DNA from: Xylocopa sonorina
Lineage: Eukaryota; Arthropoda; Insecta; Hymenoptera; Apidae
Direction of reading: 5' to 3'
DNA: 64,000 nt
NCBI RefSeq assembly: GCF_050948175.1
Contig: NC_135199.1
Span: 13,458,501-13,522,500, forward strand
This document shows positions 13,001-28,000 of the stretch, piece after piece. The number at the start of each line of letters is the position of its first letter. Position 1 is the first letter of the stretch. The position numbers and the translations under genes were made by a program. The notes below the pieces were generated by a model. It worked only from the letters and a program-made list of their open reading frames with translations. It did no database searches and had not been told where the DNA came from.

Positions 13001-16000
13001 CGTAGCTGCTGTCCACTGATCGTCGCGAAATTTAGAAATCGTGTCGTCGAAACGTCGTGGAGTCGATCAACGATGCGATTCAGGTAATAAGAAGACTCGA
13101 ACGGAAGGAAACGTTCGCGTGGCGGTAAAAGGCAGAAGCATCCGGCGGTCACGTTTCGCGGGATGAGTCCAGAAATTACAGATTCACTTTCGTTCGTCGA
13201 GAGGAGGATTTTTTCGGGCATACATATTCATCGTTCCGGTTTTCGGTCGCATAGACCGTTTCAATCTGTACCGGTGATCTCGCTTTCCGGGGTTTTACTT
13301 TCCACCTACGATTCTGATGGCTCGCGATTCGATGTTACGTCTCCGGCTAATTTCCTGATCGCGTCCCCCCGTTCGGATAACTTATGGAGCACGCGAACCC
13401 TTCCAAGGCTGGTTCGGTACCAATCGCGACTATTTACGCCGACTCGCGTCCACGACGAGCCACGTACGACCGTGTGCTAGCCGTGCTAGGTGGGCGTGGA
13501 CGGGAAATCCATTAAACTCGCCTCTGGCTCCATTTCCACTCGCTTTTTCTGTACATTTTTTTCACTATACGCCCCGTCCCGCCGATGGATTCGAAGAATT
13601 ATCACGGGGGACGGTTCCAGCGACCGTGAGCGGTTGAATTCGTCTCGACGAACGTGGGCGGAGGTTTCATATTCGACCTTAACGATCGAGGACGTGTCGA
13701 GTGCCCACGTACGATTCTCGTATAAACAAAGATGGCTGAGAAAACGACGTTGGAGGAAAACTCGCTCGCGTTCGACGTTCTTCCGCGAGTTGGGAAAATG
13801 AAAGAACCTTTGGAAACTGTTCTCGCGCGAATCGATGGTAGCAAAGGAGAAGAAGGGAAAAAAAGGAATGACCATCGGCGGTAAAGGCCTCTGGCAAGTG
13901 GCAGGTACGTTATAGTCGCGAATGCGGTTGAAGTGGGGATGCACGATAGTCGGTCGGAGGAGTAGAGCCGGAGAACACCTCAGTTCGGAGTCGGACGTTC
14001 TCCGTCGTTCTTCCCTTCTCTTACTCGTCCGTTGTATTCGTCGCGAGCTTACGAATCGAGAGACGCACGTCTCGCCGTGGAACGAGGATCGGTTGAAGAT
14101 CAGTGCGTCGCGAGAATCGTCGAAAAAGTTGAGAAAGTAAGGGGTGAAAGGGGTTGATAGAGCCTCGAACGATGAGGATCGGTGCCACGTAAGTAGAAGT
14201 ACAGTGGTGCATCGGGACGCGCTTTGTTCGCAGTGCCGCGTGAACGGGTTCGTCGCGAGTGTGTCTGGAAATCATGTGACACTCGTTTCGAACCGTCGCT
14301 GGAGGAGATCGAGTGCGGTCCAAGCTGCGTCGCGGCGAGAACTCGGCGGACACGACGGGGAAAGTGAAGATCGTCGAAGAGAAACGGGCGAAGACGGAAG
14401 GTGGAGGAGATGCGGGAAACTAGGGACACGCGGTGACCGAGAAAGGCGACACGCGACGCGCGAGACGGTGAATAGAGGAACGATAACGTTTCGAAGGAGG
14501 AAAAATGGCTTTGACGACGTTGCGGAACAGCTCGGCCGTGGTACGGGACAAGGAGAGTATCCCAGCGTACGATGTACGTATATACGCGTCTATTCTTCTA
14601 TCGGCGAGTACGGCGAAAACCGTTTCGTACGCGCCGGCAGTCAGCTGTGCGCGGTCAACCAGACGCGGCCGCGCTATTACAGCGTAACCAGGAATTTCAT
14701 ACAATTCTCATCGTCGCTAGAGGTTTCTTCGTTGTTCGTTTCTCGTCGTTGGTTCTTCCGCGACGCATAGTTTCGTTCCGTAGAACGGAAATTGATCGAC
14801 TTTACCGGGATATTAAACGACGTTTCGCGTTTAACAAAACTATCACGATGGCAACGCGGTTACATCACGCCGGTGTGTATTCAGATAACCGCATTTTAAT
14901 CGAGACATCGCCGAGTTACGTAAACGCATGCACGTCCGAGAAAGGATAATCGGCGATCGTTCCATGTTTCTTTGATACGGCCGATAGGACGTGCTTCCGG
15001 CGAGTTTACGAGTTCGTGTCCCGCGTATCGAACACCGTAGCCAGCGGTGTTCGATTACTTTCTTTTAACCAGCCACTTGCTCCGTTTACTTCTCTCTACA
15101 TCCTCCGATCTTATATTCACCTTTCGTTCGCCGCGCGGCACGTTGCATTCCCATGCGTATAATACGTAATCTAGCGCTGCTGCGATAAAGGATATCGCCT
15201 ACCTTTTTCCACGTTCGAGAGGAACTCGTATCGAAGAAAGTAAAGAGAGAATCGCGACGGTGATGAAGGATGGACTTGCTCAACGACGTTCCAATTAACA
15301 GCCAGCGTGCAATAACCTGGGAAACAAACAGTGCCGCTGATTTAATTACTCTCGAAAGCCGATAAGGGAGAACCGGTTTCGAGGTAGTATAGATGCGTTT
15401 TTGTACGAGCTCGCGATTACATCGGGAATGGCTCGAAGATAAGCGCGGGATATTTATTTATTCGAAGCCGATTAGGAAAAGTTCATAAATCGACAGATGA
15501 TTCGTTAGAATTGAGACGTTACGCTCGAGACGAACGATTTCATTATCCCGCGGTGAGATAATACATTTTGATCGAGCCGTTCGAGAGCAGAGTGTCGGTG
15601 AAAAATGATCGGAAAGCCAGCGTGGCACACTTTCCGCGATAGTCCATTTCCCCGGTAACCACCTGCCCGGTTTCTGCTCGCCGTTTATCTCTGGTGCCGT
15701 GCAACGCCACCGTTTACCAAACGCTGTGAGCATTTGCACGCGCGCTCGGGCCTTTCGACGCGTATCGGCGTCTCCGACCGATCGCGTCTTCGACGCCCTC
15801 CAACTCCGAGACCGTTTCTCGTTTCGAGAAACGCTAACCTTCTAACCTAGCTCGCACGCGCACCGTTCTCACCGAAAAATATTTCGCTCGACCCCGTTGC
15901 GAACAATAGTCGATTGGAGAAAATAGTCGCCGCGTACGCGGCTGTCTACTGTTAACAGAAATGTCGAACGACCACGCGAAAATGCGGGCTCGCGGCCACT

Positions 16001-19000
16001 TTCGTGTTACGAGCAGCCACCTTTTCATTATGCGGGTGTCATTATCGGGGTGGCAATGGCTACACGCGCGATTCGTACAGAATCGAGTTAAGTCTAACGG
16101 GGTGCGATGCGCACGGCTCTTATATTCTTACTCGTATTCTTATTCCTCGCCTTACGAAGGCTAACTGTGCCTTAGAACAGGGTGTGGCTTACACGCGCCG
16201 CGAGTCCACGAAACTCGTAATAGCCCGTTAGATCGATCTCCTATGGTAACGCGTACGCGTTACCATTCCTCTCTACCTCTCGAGACCTTTTCCTGCCTTC
16301 CGATTTTCGACGTGCCACGCTGTCGATATTTCTTTTCCGTTCTTTGTCTGCCTTTACGAGGAGAGACCGCTCCTCCGACCATTGTCTCTCGGCGATACGT
16401 ACACGCGAGTAGTCGACGGGACCAGGAGAAACTTCCTGACGACGGATCGCGGGTTATTCCCATTCCCGCTCCGAATTAATTTACTTATTAGCGGTAAACA
16501 CGAACCAGAGATTACGTACAATCGAGATCTATCCTGATTTCTAACAAAAGCCACGATCGAATCGCTACGAGGAGATCGTTAACGCGGCGCTTGTGTACGC
16601 GGGAGCGAGACACACGGACGTGTATATCCGGCGGCGCCTTCGACACCGTTCACCGTAAAGATATCCGGACAGGACGAAGAAAAATTCCTCTAGCCGATCA
16701 AACGGTTGTTACAACCGTAAACGGCCCTTTCTCTACCCTCTCGCGAGGAATCTCACGCGGTGAAATATCCTTCGGTGGAAGAGGTTCGTTGCGATCTCGT
16801 TTGCACGCGAGGACGCTTAATCCTCCGTGAAACGACGCGTCAGGCGGTTGCGACGCGGCGACCGGATGAATTATTTGAGTCGCGATCTCGTCGAGCCGCG
16901 CTACGCACCTAGCGGGCTTAATTAGCCTTCCCCGTCCGCAGTCTTCGAAACGAGTTTACCGATAAATAATTTATCGCGAGTAACTCCTCATCCTCGATAC
17001 CGTCCTTCGTCGTATATATCTCTCCGCGAGGACGAGCGCCGTCGATTTTCACCGCGTTACAACTTTTACTCTCCGAGCAAGCCTTCTTTCCGTCGAACCT
17101 TCTCAACGGATACCTTTCACGTATAGGTGCCAGGGCAAAGTGCTGGTGTTTTTGCTCCACGAGTAGAATAGGAAATGTAAAGCACAGCGTTGCGTATGTT
17201 CAGAGGTCTCGTGGAGAACGTGGCGTTTCATTCAGTCGCGACGAACTCCGGCTGGTCTATTACGTAAGGTTTCGCGTTATGCGAAGGAGACCTTGTGTTC
17301 CATCGGTTGTAGATTACGTCATCGCAGAGTGCACATCGGCGATGCAGCAGCTGCTGGTTCGAATCTACCAACGGATTCGTCTACTCGAGGCAGTCTGAAC
17401 TCGTGGGAAAAATAGACGAGATCGTCGATCAGGTATACGCGCACGAGATAATGGTAGATCAATGGTACTTCGACTCGATCTCTTTGCCAGCCGCGAGCAC
17501 GTTTCTCGATTCGACCAGTTGCCGTCCAGAAAGGAATCTCGTCTGGTCTTACGCGACCCGTCGCATTTTGCAACGCGCTCTTGACGCAACGAGACCAACG
17601 GTCGAACAAAACTGCGCGCTCGACTCGAGTATTTACCTCGGACACCTTAGATACCGAACTGGCTTCTATCGAAGGAAGAGAAGAAACGCGCAAAAACTCG
17701 GTTAACGCGCGCCGCAAGGACGTCCGGCTCGATCATCGCTATATAAAAGCGTATAGTCAACCGGTTCCACCAGAAGCACGCGTTACGCGATCGTTAAGTC
17801 GCCCGTCGAAGATAAGAAAAGCTTCTACGTCTACGGATCGGCCGACGTCCGATCGATCTCTCGCGCACCTTGCGACACACACCTTCTCCGCCGTGTGTGT
17901 TCCGCGAACCGGTGTCCGTTGCGAAACCTTCCGCAAAAACGAGCATTCGTCTGCATACATATTTAGACAGAAATCCGTGGCACGCGCCAGCTACGATTTC
18001 TACCCCTTTTCGTAAACCTCCGTTCTGTTCTCTCCGTGGATCGGCCTTGTTCGCCGATCTTACCGTTCAAGGCCTCGATCGTGCCTCGAGATTAGTCCCG
18101 GGTTATTAACTAATAAGTCGGGGGTGATCGATCGAGAGAAAGCTGAACATTAACCGCGGGACCAACGCGAATGGAGTACGCCATAATTAACCGCGTGCGT
18201 ACAGTTTTCACCATCGTCATTCCTGCGATCGATCAGCTGGATCATAAGTGGACGGTTTCACTCGGCGAGAAATTATTTGGTACTTTCTCGAGTCGATCCC
18301 CTTCTGACGCGGTTACCTTCGATCGATCATCGGCAACGAACGAGTTGCACCTGTACAGGAAAAGGAGACACATTTCCCTACACCTTCGCGAGTATCGTTT
18401 AATCGCCCACTCGAGAAAAATCGAACGGAATCAATGTCTCTGCCTACGTCGATCTCGATTCTTCGCGGACCACGTACGCGTCGTGCAAGTCGCAGGACTT
18501 GTAAAAACGGATCGACGATTGGCGAAGTGGCGCAATTCGGATCTACCGCGCGTCCACTCGCGACCGCAGATCGACGCGGCGTTTTCGTCGACGTGATTAC
18601 GCTCGAGTCATCCTCGATCGTAGAGTGGGTACAAATTTTCCATCGCGTAATAATTACGCAACGACGTCGAATTACGCCACCGTTGCGGATTTTACGAGCA
18701 TCGAAATTATCCCAGGACGAAACGATCGATGCCCCGGTGAATCTCGTTTCGAGAACGAAAGCTCGACGAAGCGAAGAAGAACGGGAAGCCTAGCGTAATA
18801 TTCTCGTCACGCTGCGGCGTGTTGCTGATATCGATCGCGAACGAGTCTTTCTGAACTTCTGTCGAGGCTGCGGCGGCAGAAAGAAAAAAAAAGGGAAAGA
18901 GGAAGAAAAAAAGAAACGGAAGCACGGCGTATTAACAAACTCCGCCTTCCGCGCGGCACTGTAGACGTTACACAGTCATCAGCGGCGGCGGAGTTGGTAT

Positions 19001-22000
19001 CGTTCGATAGAGAAAAGATGCGACTCTCGCTTCCTGGTCTCTCGCGCGATTCTCACGCGGCTTGAAAACCATTGTCAGCTCCGAGCGAGTGCGTTGGTCT
19101 TTGGTAAAAGTCGATCGAATCGAGTCTAACGACGATACGTGTTCGATTTGTTTCAGATCAAGCTGGAACGCGTGCTTGGCGTAACCGTGTCGAGCAACGC
19201 GGCTCTGGACTGCGACGCAACCAGCGAGCTGGTCGCCTATCCTGCTGGGTGAGTTCGAGACCGGTCTCTCCTTCCTTTTCTTTGATCGATTCCTTCGACG
19301 TGTCCTTTCGAGCGACGATCCTCGCTATTAATACCAGCCAATTATTTTAATCGCACCGCTGTCGATTGATACCTTCAGCAACCGCGTTTCTTCGAACCGC
19401 GTCCGTCGAATTTTCACGCGTAAGGATCACGGCGCGGGTTCTAATCGCAAGGATCGATGGATATTCGTGGGAACGAATACGGTGGCGAGAAACGGAGACT
19501 TTGCATAACGCGCGGCACACGGAAGCACTGGGATTATCCCGATCGTTGATATCGGATCCCGATAAAGACGCTCGCCTAAACGAGAAACGCGATTCGAGTT
19601 GGATCGAGTCGCGCGCGGATAGCCGAGCCGTGTATCTACACCTACCCGCGGTCTACACATTTGTCCCGAGTAAATTGATTATACCCAAGGTTTCGCTTAT
19701 CGCAACATCGACCCGATTACTCGCCGCGAGTGGTAGGCGACGCGAAGGGAAAAAGTAGGTTCGTTTTCAGTTTTCCATCGGCCGATTAAACGCGTCGGAT
19801 CGTTGCTTCCGAGCGGATAAATGACGCGGCGCGTTTCGCTGGCGACCGTGAAAGAAAGTTCAGCTTCGTTAGCGGCTGGTGCGACGAGAGGGTAGCGGAG
19901 GAGAGGAATGAAAAGAAAAATGCTCGCGCGCTCGCTATTCCTCCGGTCACGGATAAACGCGGACGACACAAAAGGAGGCTCGCACCGTGAATGGAAGAAT
20001 GGCGAAAGTGCGATCGGGAGATTGTTTCAGTTTCAGGCTGGAAATTGCCCGATCCGGTAATTAACGCGTGTCGCTGATCGAGCCGAGCCGAGTCGCGTAA
20101 TCGAGCGAGAACCGGTGCTAGAGCAGCTATCGCTAACCTCTCGGGGACGTACCGCCGCGGACAGACCGATACGTGCGGTACTCGGACGAGAATCGGGTCA
20201 AGAGAGAGGTGAACGGACCAAAAGATTCTGTGTCGGAGTTCCGCCTCGAGCGCCGATACACATCGGCGACAATTGTGCGCCTCTGCGCCGACGATTCGTT
20301 CCCTCGGACGATCGATCGCGATTCCAAGGTTAGAAAGTGCTTGACATTGCGTGTATTAGATTACGAGGAACGAAGGAAAGTTCCGCTTTCCCGGTTTCTC
20401 GATCTACTCTGTTTCCCAGTTTCGAGGCTCCAGATGCTCTCCGAGCTCGTTATTAATCGTCGAGAAAAAAGTGTCGATCGCGGCGTCTAGATCGGCGTCG
20501 AGACCGATCCGAGTTGAAGCCAGCGCGGATCGGAATCGATTCGGTCGTTCTCGAGGCCTTGGAGCGTTTCATTTCACGCTAATTATACGATGCTCTCTCG
20601 AGCGTTCTCCCCATCCGCGTCTGCCAAACTCGAGATTGAACTTTTCTCCAAGGCCGCCGGCGGATATCGAGGTCGCCTACGTTTTCCTCGCCATCCTTCG
20701 GCGCGTCTTCTACTTTTACATTTTCGGACCGCGACGACCAAGAGACAGCCGCATCACCGCGGATCAGTGGTAACCGCGGGACAATGGTTTCCTGGCTGGC
20801 GAGGAAACGCGTTACGCGTTCGTACGGAACGAGCAAGAAAACGAGAGTTTTTCCAGCCGCGCTCGAAAAAAAAGGGCTCTAGTCGTCGGAACGAGCGGAC
20901 GGTGTCGAGGTTCCATTGGCCGACTTATTAGACGCGACGTCGACCGGTTTCCATGCTCGATAATCGACCCAGTGACCTTTATAACGGCGACCTTAGGTGT
21001 ACCTCTGCACGCAACCCGCGGCTAGAAATTACACCGACGGGCTTCTTCCTGGTGCATTGCTCGAGTCCGCCGCGGGACCCTCTTTCCCGAGCTTTTGCCT
21101 TAACGGTACGCTTCCCGGGAATAGCGTTACCGTATAGAGAACGTTGGAGCGTTTAGGGATACCTACCGTTCGAGTGGTGTGTACACGGTTCGAGAGAAAG
21201 TACCGCGGCAAAGAACCAGACCCAAGGCAATTGCGGTACTTGCTCGCGAGGCGAAAAGTACTACTACTGCCAGAGCTAATTTCGTTTTAATACCCGCATA
21301 CCGTAAACGTCGGCCGAGCAACCGGGGCCTTTTGCAAAACCTACTCGCCGCTTTGCGGATTAGGATCATTTTGATCCCGAACGTGGCTAAGTACGCATGC
21401 ATCGGGTAGAAAAACTGGATTTCCAGGTTAATCGAATGAAAAGACCGAGGCTGTTCGCAGCTTCCTCTTTTCTCCGATGCTTCGACAAGGAAGAAAAAAC
21501 CAACCAACGATTTCTCAACGGTTTCCACGTGTTCCTTTCAAACGCGACTCTGTTATCGAATGGAATTCGAATTCAGCTCGAGACGCGGTTCCCACGCGGT
21601 CTTTTCAGCCGCGCGCAAAAGTAGACCGTGCCTCCGACCGAGTTCCACCTAACAAGGGATGCGATTCACCATTCGACCATTCTAATTTCGGTGAAATCGT
21701 GGAACAGACCACTCCCGTTGCTTCGATTCGACTCGACTCGTTTTGCCGAACCGAAAGCGAGAAGCGACCGGAAACGCGCGAGCCAGCATGGCGGCCGGTT
21801 TGCGCGTCGTCGCTCCGGCTCGCCGATTTCGTTCGCGAACGGAAGCGAACCATCCAGACGCGCGCGTTGCCCGATCTCCTCTCTCGATTCCCTTACCATC
21901 GATCAATCGTCGCGACGATAACCGCCTCGCGTCTTCTCGCGCGTCATCGTTCACGATCGACCGATTTCGACGATCGCTACTCTTTTTCGTCCTTCCTTCC

Positions 22001-25000
22001 TTCCTTCCTTCCTTCCTTCCTTCCTTTTCTTTCTCGAGTCAGTACCGTACGCAGAAGGAGCGAGGAGAAAGTAGCACATATTTTTAGCTGGGTAATCGTG
22101 GCTTAGGTCAGCCTCTCCGGTGCAACGACCTACGATAACGCGCGGCCTCCTCGCCAAGGACAGTTATCCCGCGTTCGCCGTAGTATGTACGTAACGATTA
22201 TAAAATTAGCAGCGTCGAGGGTCAGTCGGTGCGGAGGTTGCGGCGAGAGATTACGTTACCTCGGTGTTTTGCCAACGTAACGTCCAGAGGAAGAAGTTGC
22301 CAGCAGGCTGCCGGTACGGTTTATTGACGCGTTGCGGTTTAACGCGAGCAGCAGGCGAATAACCGCGACACCGCGCGCACCACTAATCTCTCGAGAACCG
22401 ATCGAGTCGCTATTTCCTCGATGATAAATTTCCCTTCTCTGTTCCATGCCCGTGTAGCTGCACCGTGGTGTTGTTCAACCCGCGGAAGAACATCCAGGCG
22501 CACGTGTTGAACGGCTGCCGGAAGACGGTCACTTCCCTGGCGCTCGCCGGCGATGGGAGATTCCTGGCGACCGGCGAGTGTGGCCACATGCCGAACGTTC
22601 GCGTCTGGGACATCTCCGATCCGTACAATGCCGTGCAGATCGCCGAGTTTGCCGGGCACAAGTATGGGATCAATTGCGTGGTGAGTAACAAGTAAGAGAG
22701 CCCTTCCAACTCGTACTATCCCGGAAAGAGAGCCACCTGCGACCTTACTCGCGCCTCCTATGCTAATTGGGATCCGCGACGCGTGAAACCTTTCGAGGGA
22801 ACGCGTGGCCTCGTGGATTTCCATCGTGGATTTCCATAAGATGGCGAGAAATGACCATCGGACGATGGCCAGGTCTAATAAAAAGAACGACGACGACGAC
22901 GACGACGACGCGACGTTGCATTCGCGCCACGTGTGCATCCACGTACAACGTACGCGCCGCGAGGCCTCTCGACACCGGACAAAGTACGTGAATACGAAAT
23001 CGCGTTCTCACAATCACCGAACGGACAACGGTACTCCTTTTATTGTACTCCCGCATTCCCTCGATACCTTGGGTACAATGATCCCTATGCGATAGATAGT
23101 CCGCGTGGACGCGCGCGCGTTTCTTCCCCTTCGACCGATCGAAATTTTCTTCCCAAGGCGTTTTCACCGAGCAACAAGTACGTGGTGTCCGTCGGCTCCC
23201 AGCACGATATGATCGTCAACGTCTGGGACTGGAGGAACAACGTTAAGGTGGCGTCGAACAAAGTCTCGAGCAAAGTGAAGGCCGTCTGCTTCGCGGAAAA
23301 CGGCAATTACTTCGTCACCGTCGGCAACAGGCACGTCAAGTTTTGGTATCTCGAGTATTCGCGCAGTGCCAAGGTAAGCCGATAACACCTTTAAGGAATC
23401 GGCAACTCTTTGACCGATTCGCGATCGATTTTTCACGCGCAGTACAAGGAACCCGTACCTTTGATGGGTCGGTCGGCCATATTGGGAGAGCAGAGGAACA
23501 ACGATTTCGTGGACGTGGCCTGCGGCCGCGGGGAAATGGCAGATTCGACGTACGCGATCACCAAAACGGGTCTGCTCTGCGAATTTAATAACAGAAGGTT
23601 GCTCGACAAATGGGTGGAACTCCGTGTAAGTATCCTCGCCTACGCATCCATACTCACCGATCTCCGCCAAGTTGGTATCCGTATACCGTCTCAAGAAGTG
23701 GCTGTTTTCAGACGAGCAGTGCCAATTGCATGGCCGTTGGAGATAAATACATTTTCATCGGTTGCGCCGAGGGAATCGTCAGATGCTTCAGTCCTAGCAC
23801 GCTTCAGTTTATCACCACCTTGCCGAGGACCCATTACCTGGGCGTGGACGTTGCGCAGGGGCTCTCCATTAGGTACGGTACCGCTGCCTAAAAAAAACTA
23901 CCGGGCAAACTTCCGTTTCGTCCTCTGTCACCCTGTCACCTCTGTAAACCTTCCTCTCGTAATTATCGATTCCAGTCACATGTCTCAGCATCCAGCGAAC
24001 GCGAGGTATCCGGACTCGATCGCGCTGGCGTTCGACGAGCGGAACAACAAGCTCACCTGCGTCTACAACGACCACAGCATCTACGTGTGGGACGTGCGAG
24101 ACATCAGGCGAGTCGGCAAGTCGCATTCGTTCCTCTACCATTCTGCCTGCATTTGGGGGGTCGAGATGTATCCAACCGGGCCTGATTCCGTCGGCGCCAT
24201 GCCGGTTGGCAGCTTCATCACCTGTTCCAGCGACGACACGATCCGCGTGTGGAACCTCGAGAAGGACATATCCCCGACCGACACGCTCTACAAACGGAAC
24301 ATCTACAGCAACGAATTGCTCAAAGTGCTCTACATCGATCCGGAGCTGACCTACTTGAAAGACTTGGATCTAGCCGCGGCTGGATCGACGGAGAAGAGCG
24401 ACGCCTCGTACGACGGCCGGAACGGAGTCAGATCGATCCGCGTCAGCCCTGATGGGAAGCATTTAGCGTCCGGCGACCGCTCGGGAAACATTCGAATACA
24501 CGACCTCTCCTCGTTGGAGGAGTTGTGCTTGATCGAGGCGCACGACGCGGAAGTGCTTTGCCTCGAGTACTCCAAGTTCTCCCGATACTCGGTGGAACCG
24601 CTGAGGCTACTGGCGAGCGCCTCCAGGGACAGGCTGATCCACGTGTTCAGCGTCGATCAGGGATACAACTTTTTGCAGACGCTCGACGACCACAGTTCTT
24701 CCATTACCGCGGTCAGATTTTTCAGTCAGAGCAATCAGGCTAACCAGATACAAATGGTGTCCTGCGGTGCCGACAAGAGCATTATTTTTCGACAACTGCA
24801 ATCGGTGGGTCCGATCGTTTCTTCCTCCTATCCTTTCTCTATCCTTCACCTCGCATCGTGAACGCTCTGTATCGTGTTACAGACACCCGGAGGAATGCCG
24901 CAATTCGCCAGAGGTCACAACGCCCAGGGAAAGACCACGTTGTACGATATGGAGGTCGATTCTGGACAGAAACACGTTCTAACCGCCTGCCAAGATAGGA

Positions 25001-28000
25001 ACATACGGGTTTACAACGTAGCCACGGGCAAGCACAGCAAAACATTCAAAGGATCCGTCGGGGAGGACGGGTCTTTGATCAAAGTCGTTCTAGGTAAAGC
25101 GAACTTTAACCCTTTCAAGAGCAATTTTCTTTCTTTCATTGCCCATCGAGATACGCCACTGGTATACTGCAATATTCGTGATCGACTTATTTTGACGTTA
25201 AGCTGGACTCCTCTTCTACCCCCGCTCCCTTTTCTCTTTTCTTTTTTTTTGTATCGAGTACACTCGACTTGGAAGTTTTAGCGAGTGAAATCGAGCTTGA
25301 AAGGGTTAAGTTATAAAAATTAGATTCGTCAAAAGTCACTTGCTTACGGTATCGCGTAATTTGAACGTCCACGTTTCAGATGCATCGGGAATCTACGTAG
25401 CTACCTCTTGTACAGACAAAACGTTATGCGTGTACGACTACTATAGCGGCGAATGTATGGCGACCATGCTCGGCCATTCGGAATTGGTAACGGGATTGCG
25501 ATTCAGTCCGGACTGTCGTAACCTGGTATCCGCTAGCGGGGACGGTTGTATATTCGTCTGGCGCGTCCCACGGGACATGGTCGTCACTATGCAGGCGCGT
25601 CTCGCTCAACAAGCGATGCGAGCAGGAAAGTAAGACCACGTTTCATTCGAGTACCGGTCAAAGGCCTCGAGAATAGAGCCGTTTCGACTGTACATTGTTG
25701 TTAAAGGAGGCCACCTCAAGCGAACGGGACAGGGATCGACATTCAGTTGGACAACGAGACGTTCGGATCTCCACCACCGGAATTCTTAGATCCAAACGCG
25801 AATCCGACGTCTCAAAACATAGGCGTGGACTACAGGTTCAGCGTCGGTCAGTTACCGCTTTGGGCGAAAAAGCAGATAAACACTACGAACGCGGAGGAAA
25901 CCGCGACCCTTGGCTCGAACGTCAGACCGTTGGGCGTCGACCTGCCGAAAGGCAGATGGGCCCAACGGGTTCAACAAGGTGACGGTATTACGGTCAAGTC
26001 CGTTTACGACAGCGACGAAGTTATACCGTTCCCTCCGCCTCGTGGCGCGATCGATTCAGACGGTGGCGGCGGAGGCGGTGGTTCGAAAGACAGCTCGATC
26101 GACAGCGGGACCGAGACCAAGTGCAGCAGCGATTATCGCAGAGAAACGATAATCATAAAAAGAGTAAGATCGTTTAACGCTAACGCAGTTAAGTCGTGTG
26201 CTAATTTCGCGGATGAACCTTTTATTAATAAATTAATATATTAATAAATCACTTCTTTTTTATCATCGTTCGCTCGATACGATTTACTAACCATCGATAA
26301 CGTGGTTCTAGGAAGAGGACGAAACTGTGTTTCAACCTTGTCCAGACAGTTACAGAGAATTAGCGGATGAATCGAAACAGGTACTAACCGATCTCCCAGT
26401 AACAAAATAATTATGGTAACTTGTTCGTATCCAAGTGAGTGTTATTAGTGTGCACTTGCGAACTGCGGGCAGCGTGCGAGAGAAAGAGGTCAAACACATT
26501 TATGTGTCTCATTTATTTCATGCACTTACTCAGCTTTGAACAATTTTGTTTTATTTTTATTTTTTTTATTTTTCGTCTCGTTTTTTCTTTCCTTCGCATC
26601 GAATTATCTGTTCGCGATTGTTTTGTGTTGATTCTATTTTATTTCAACCGATGACATAGGTGATCGGTGGTAACGTGACTATAACTAGAGGTAGCAATAT
26701 CACGGAATTGACGCGACAGTCGAGGAGTCGTCATCATACCGACGATAGCAGTCTTGGCAGCTTTAAATTTGAGGTATATCTCATTAACGCCTCGGACACC
26801 CGCAACAAAGTATCGCCAAACAGTAACGCAGTCAAATAAGAAACATACTCTCCGCCTCATCTATGGCTTCTCAGTTACGGTTGTGTTTGCCGCTTTAATT
26901 TGCCACAACGGTCACATACTTAACCCCGAACCCCTCGAGACACTCGATACTCATGCTTTAACAAGTAACAATAGCTTAGAGGCGAAACGAAGTTAGACAG
27001 AGCTAAGTGACACGTTCGTATTTAAAACGGCTCTGTATCGTATAGGATCACGAGAGCACAGAGCACGACGGAGACGTGGAAGACTATTCGGAGGGAGAGA
27101 ATGGTACGACTGGATCGGAGAAATCTCACAGGTTGATGTATTATCCTCCGCCCGAAGACACGGTGTCGAATCAGCAGTTCACCGTGAACGCGATGGACGT
27201 GGAAGAGCTTCGGAGGTAAGACACTGTTCCATTCTACTTGCTGCGCATGGAAAAGCAAGCGAATGCGACTCGTTTAAAACCGCTGCGTTTCGTCGTAGGT
27301 CGCAGAGGAGACAGAAGAAACCTAGAAACGGAGAAAGCGGTCGAACTAGCGAATTAACGGCGTCCGGCAGTCAAGACGACTCGGATTCCGAGGGTGGCGC
27401 TTCGACGCCCAGCGCGGAGCGAAATCCTCTGTCCATGCTGTCAGAAGCTAGCTCGGAAGGGTTCGATCAGTTAGCTAAGCAAAGCCATCGTGAGAAGTAT
27501 CTGAAAAACGCTTTCGAATCTCTGAGCGGTGCCGAAGAGCCTACGAATAGAACAGCGAAAACGACCAGCATCAGTTCGCAGTTCCATGGAAGGTACATAT
27601 CTTTTGTAAAGGAGAAAAACGAAAAAATAGCAAATCAGTTATTTGGAAAATGTTCACAGACTTAGCGGCGGTGGCGATAACGGTGGTAACAGCAAAATCC
27701 GTAATGCAGCGGTGGTTAATGCAACGAAACAAGCCAGGGGGGACGCGGACGTAGTGAAGAAGCGCGAAGAATTGCAGAGGAGAATAGAAGAGACCAGGAG
27801 GAAATTGCAAAGCGTAAGTACAACGGTACATCTTATTCGCATTGGTTCCGCGAGGTGAATGTATGTACGAAAGATTTGACGCGTTTATTAAATACAGGTT
27901 GGTTACAAATCGTCGTTGAAAACCAGTCAAAGTATATCAGATTTGAGCAGCCACATACCAGAGAAACATCATCGTCCGAACAGACTGAGTACAGGTAACA

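Noticed and set aside
13834..13907. ATG followed by a lysine-rich frame and a GTACGT donor in Wdr62 intron 1
   Set aside because: It ends in phase 1, which does not match exon 2 (phase 0), and no other partner is visible.
17320..17400. GGTTCGAATC sequence resembling a tRNA T-loop
   Set aside because: No acceptor stem, D-arm or anticodon arm can be drawn around it. I found no tRNA, rRNA or CRISPR array in the window.
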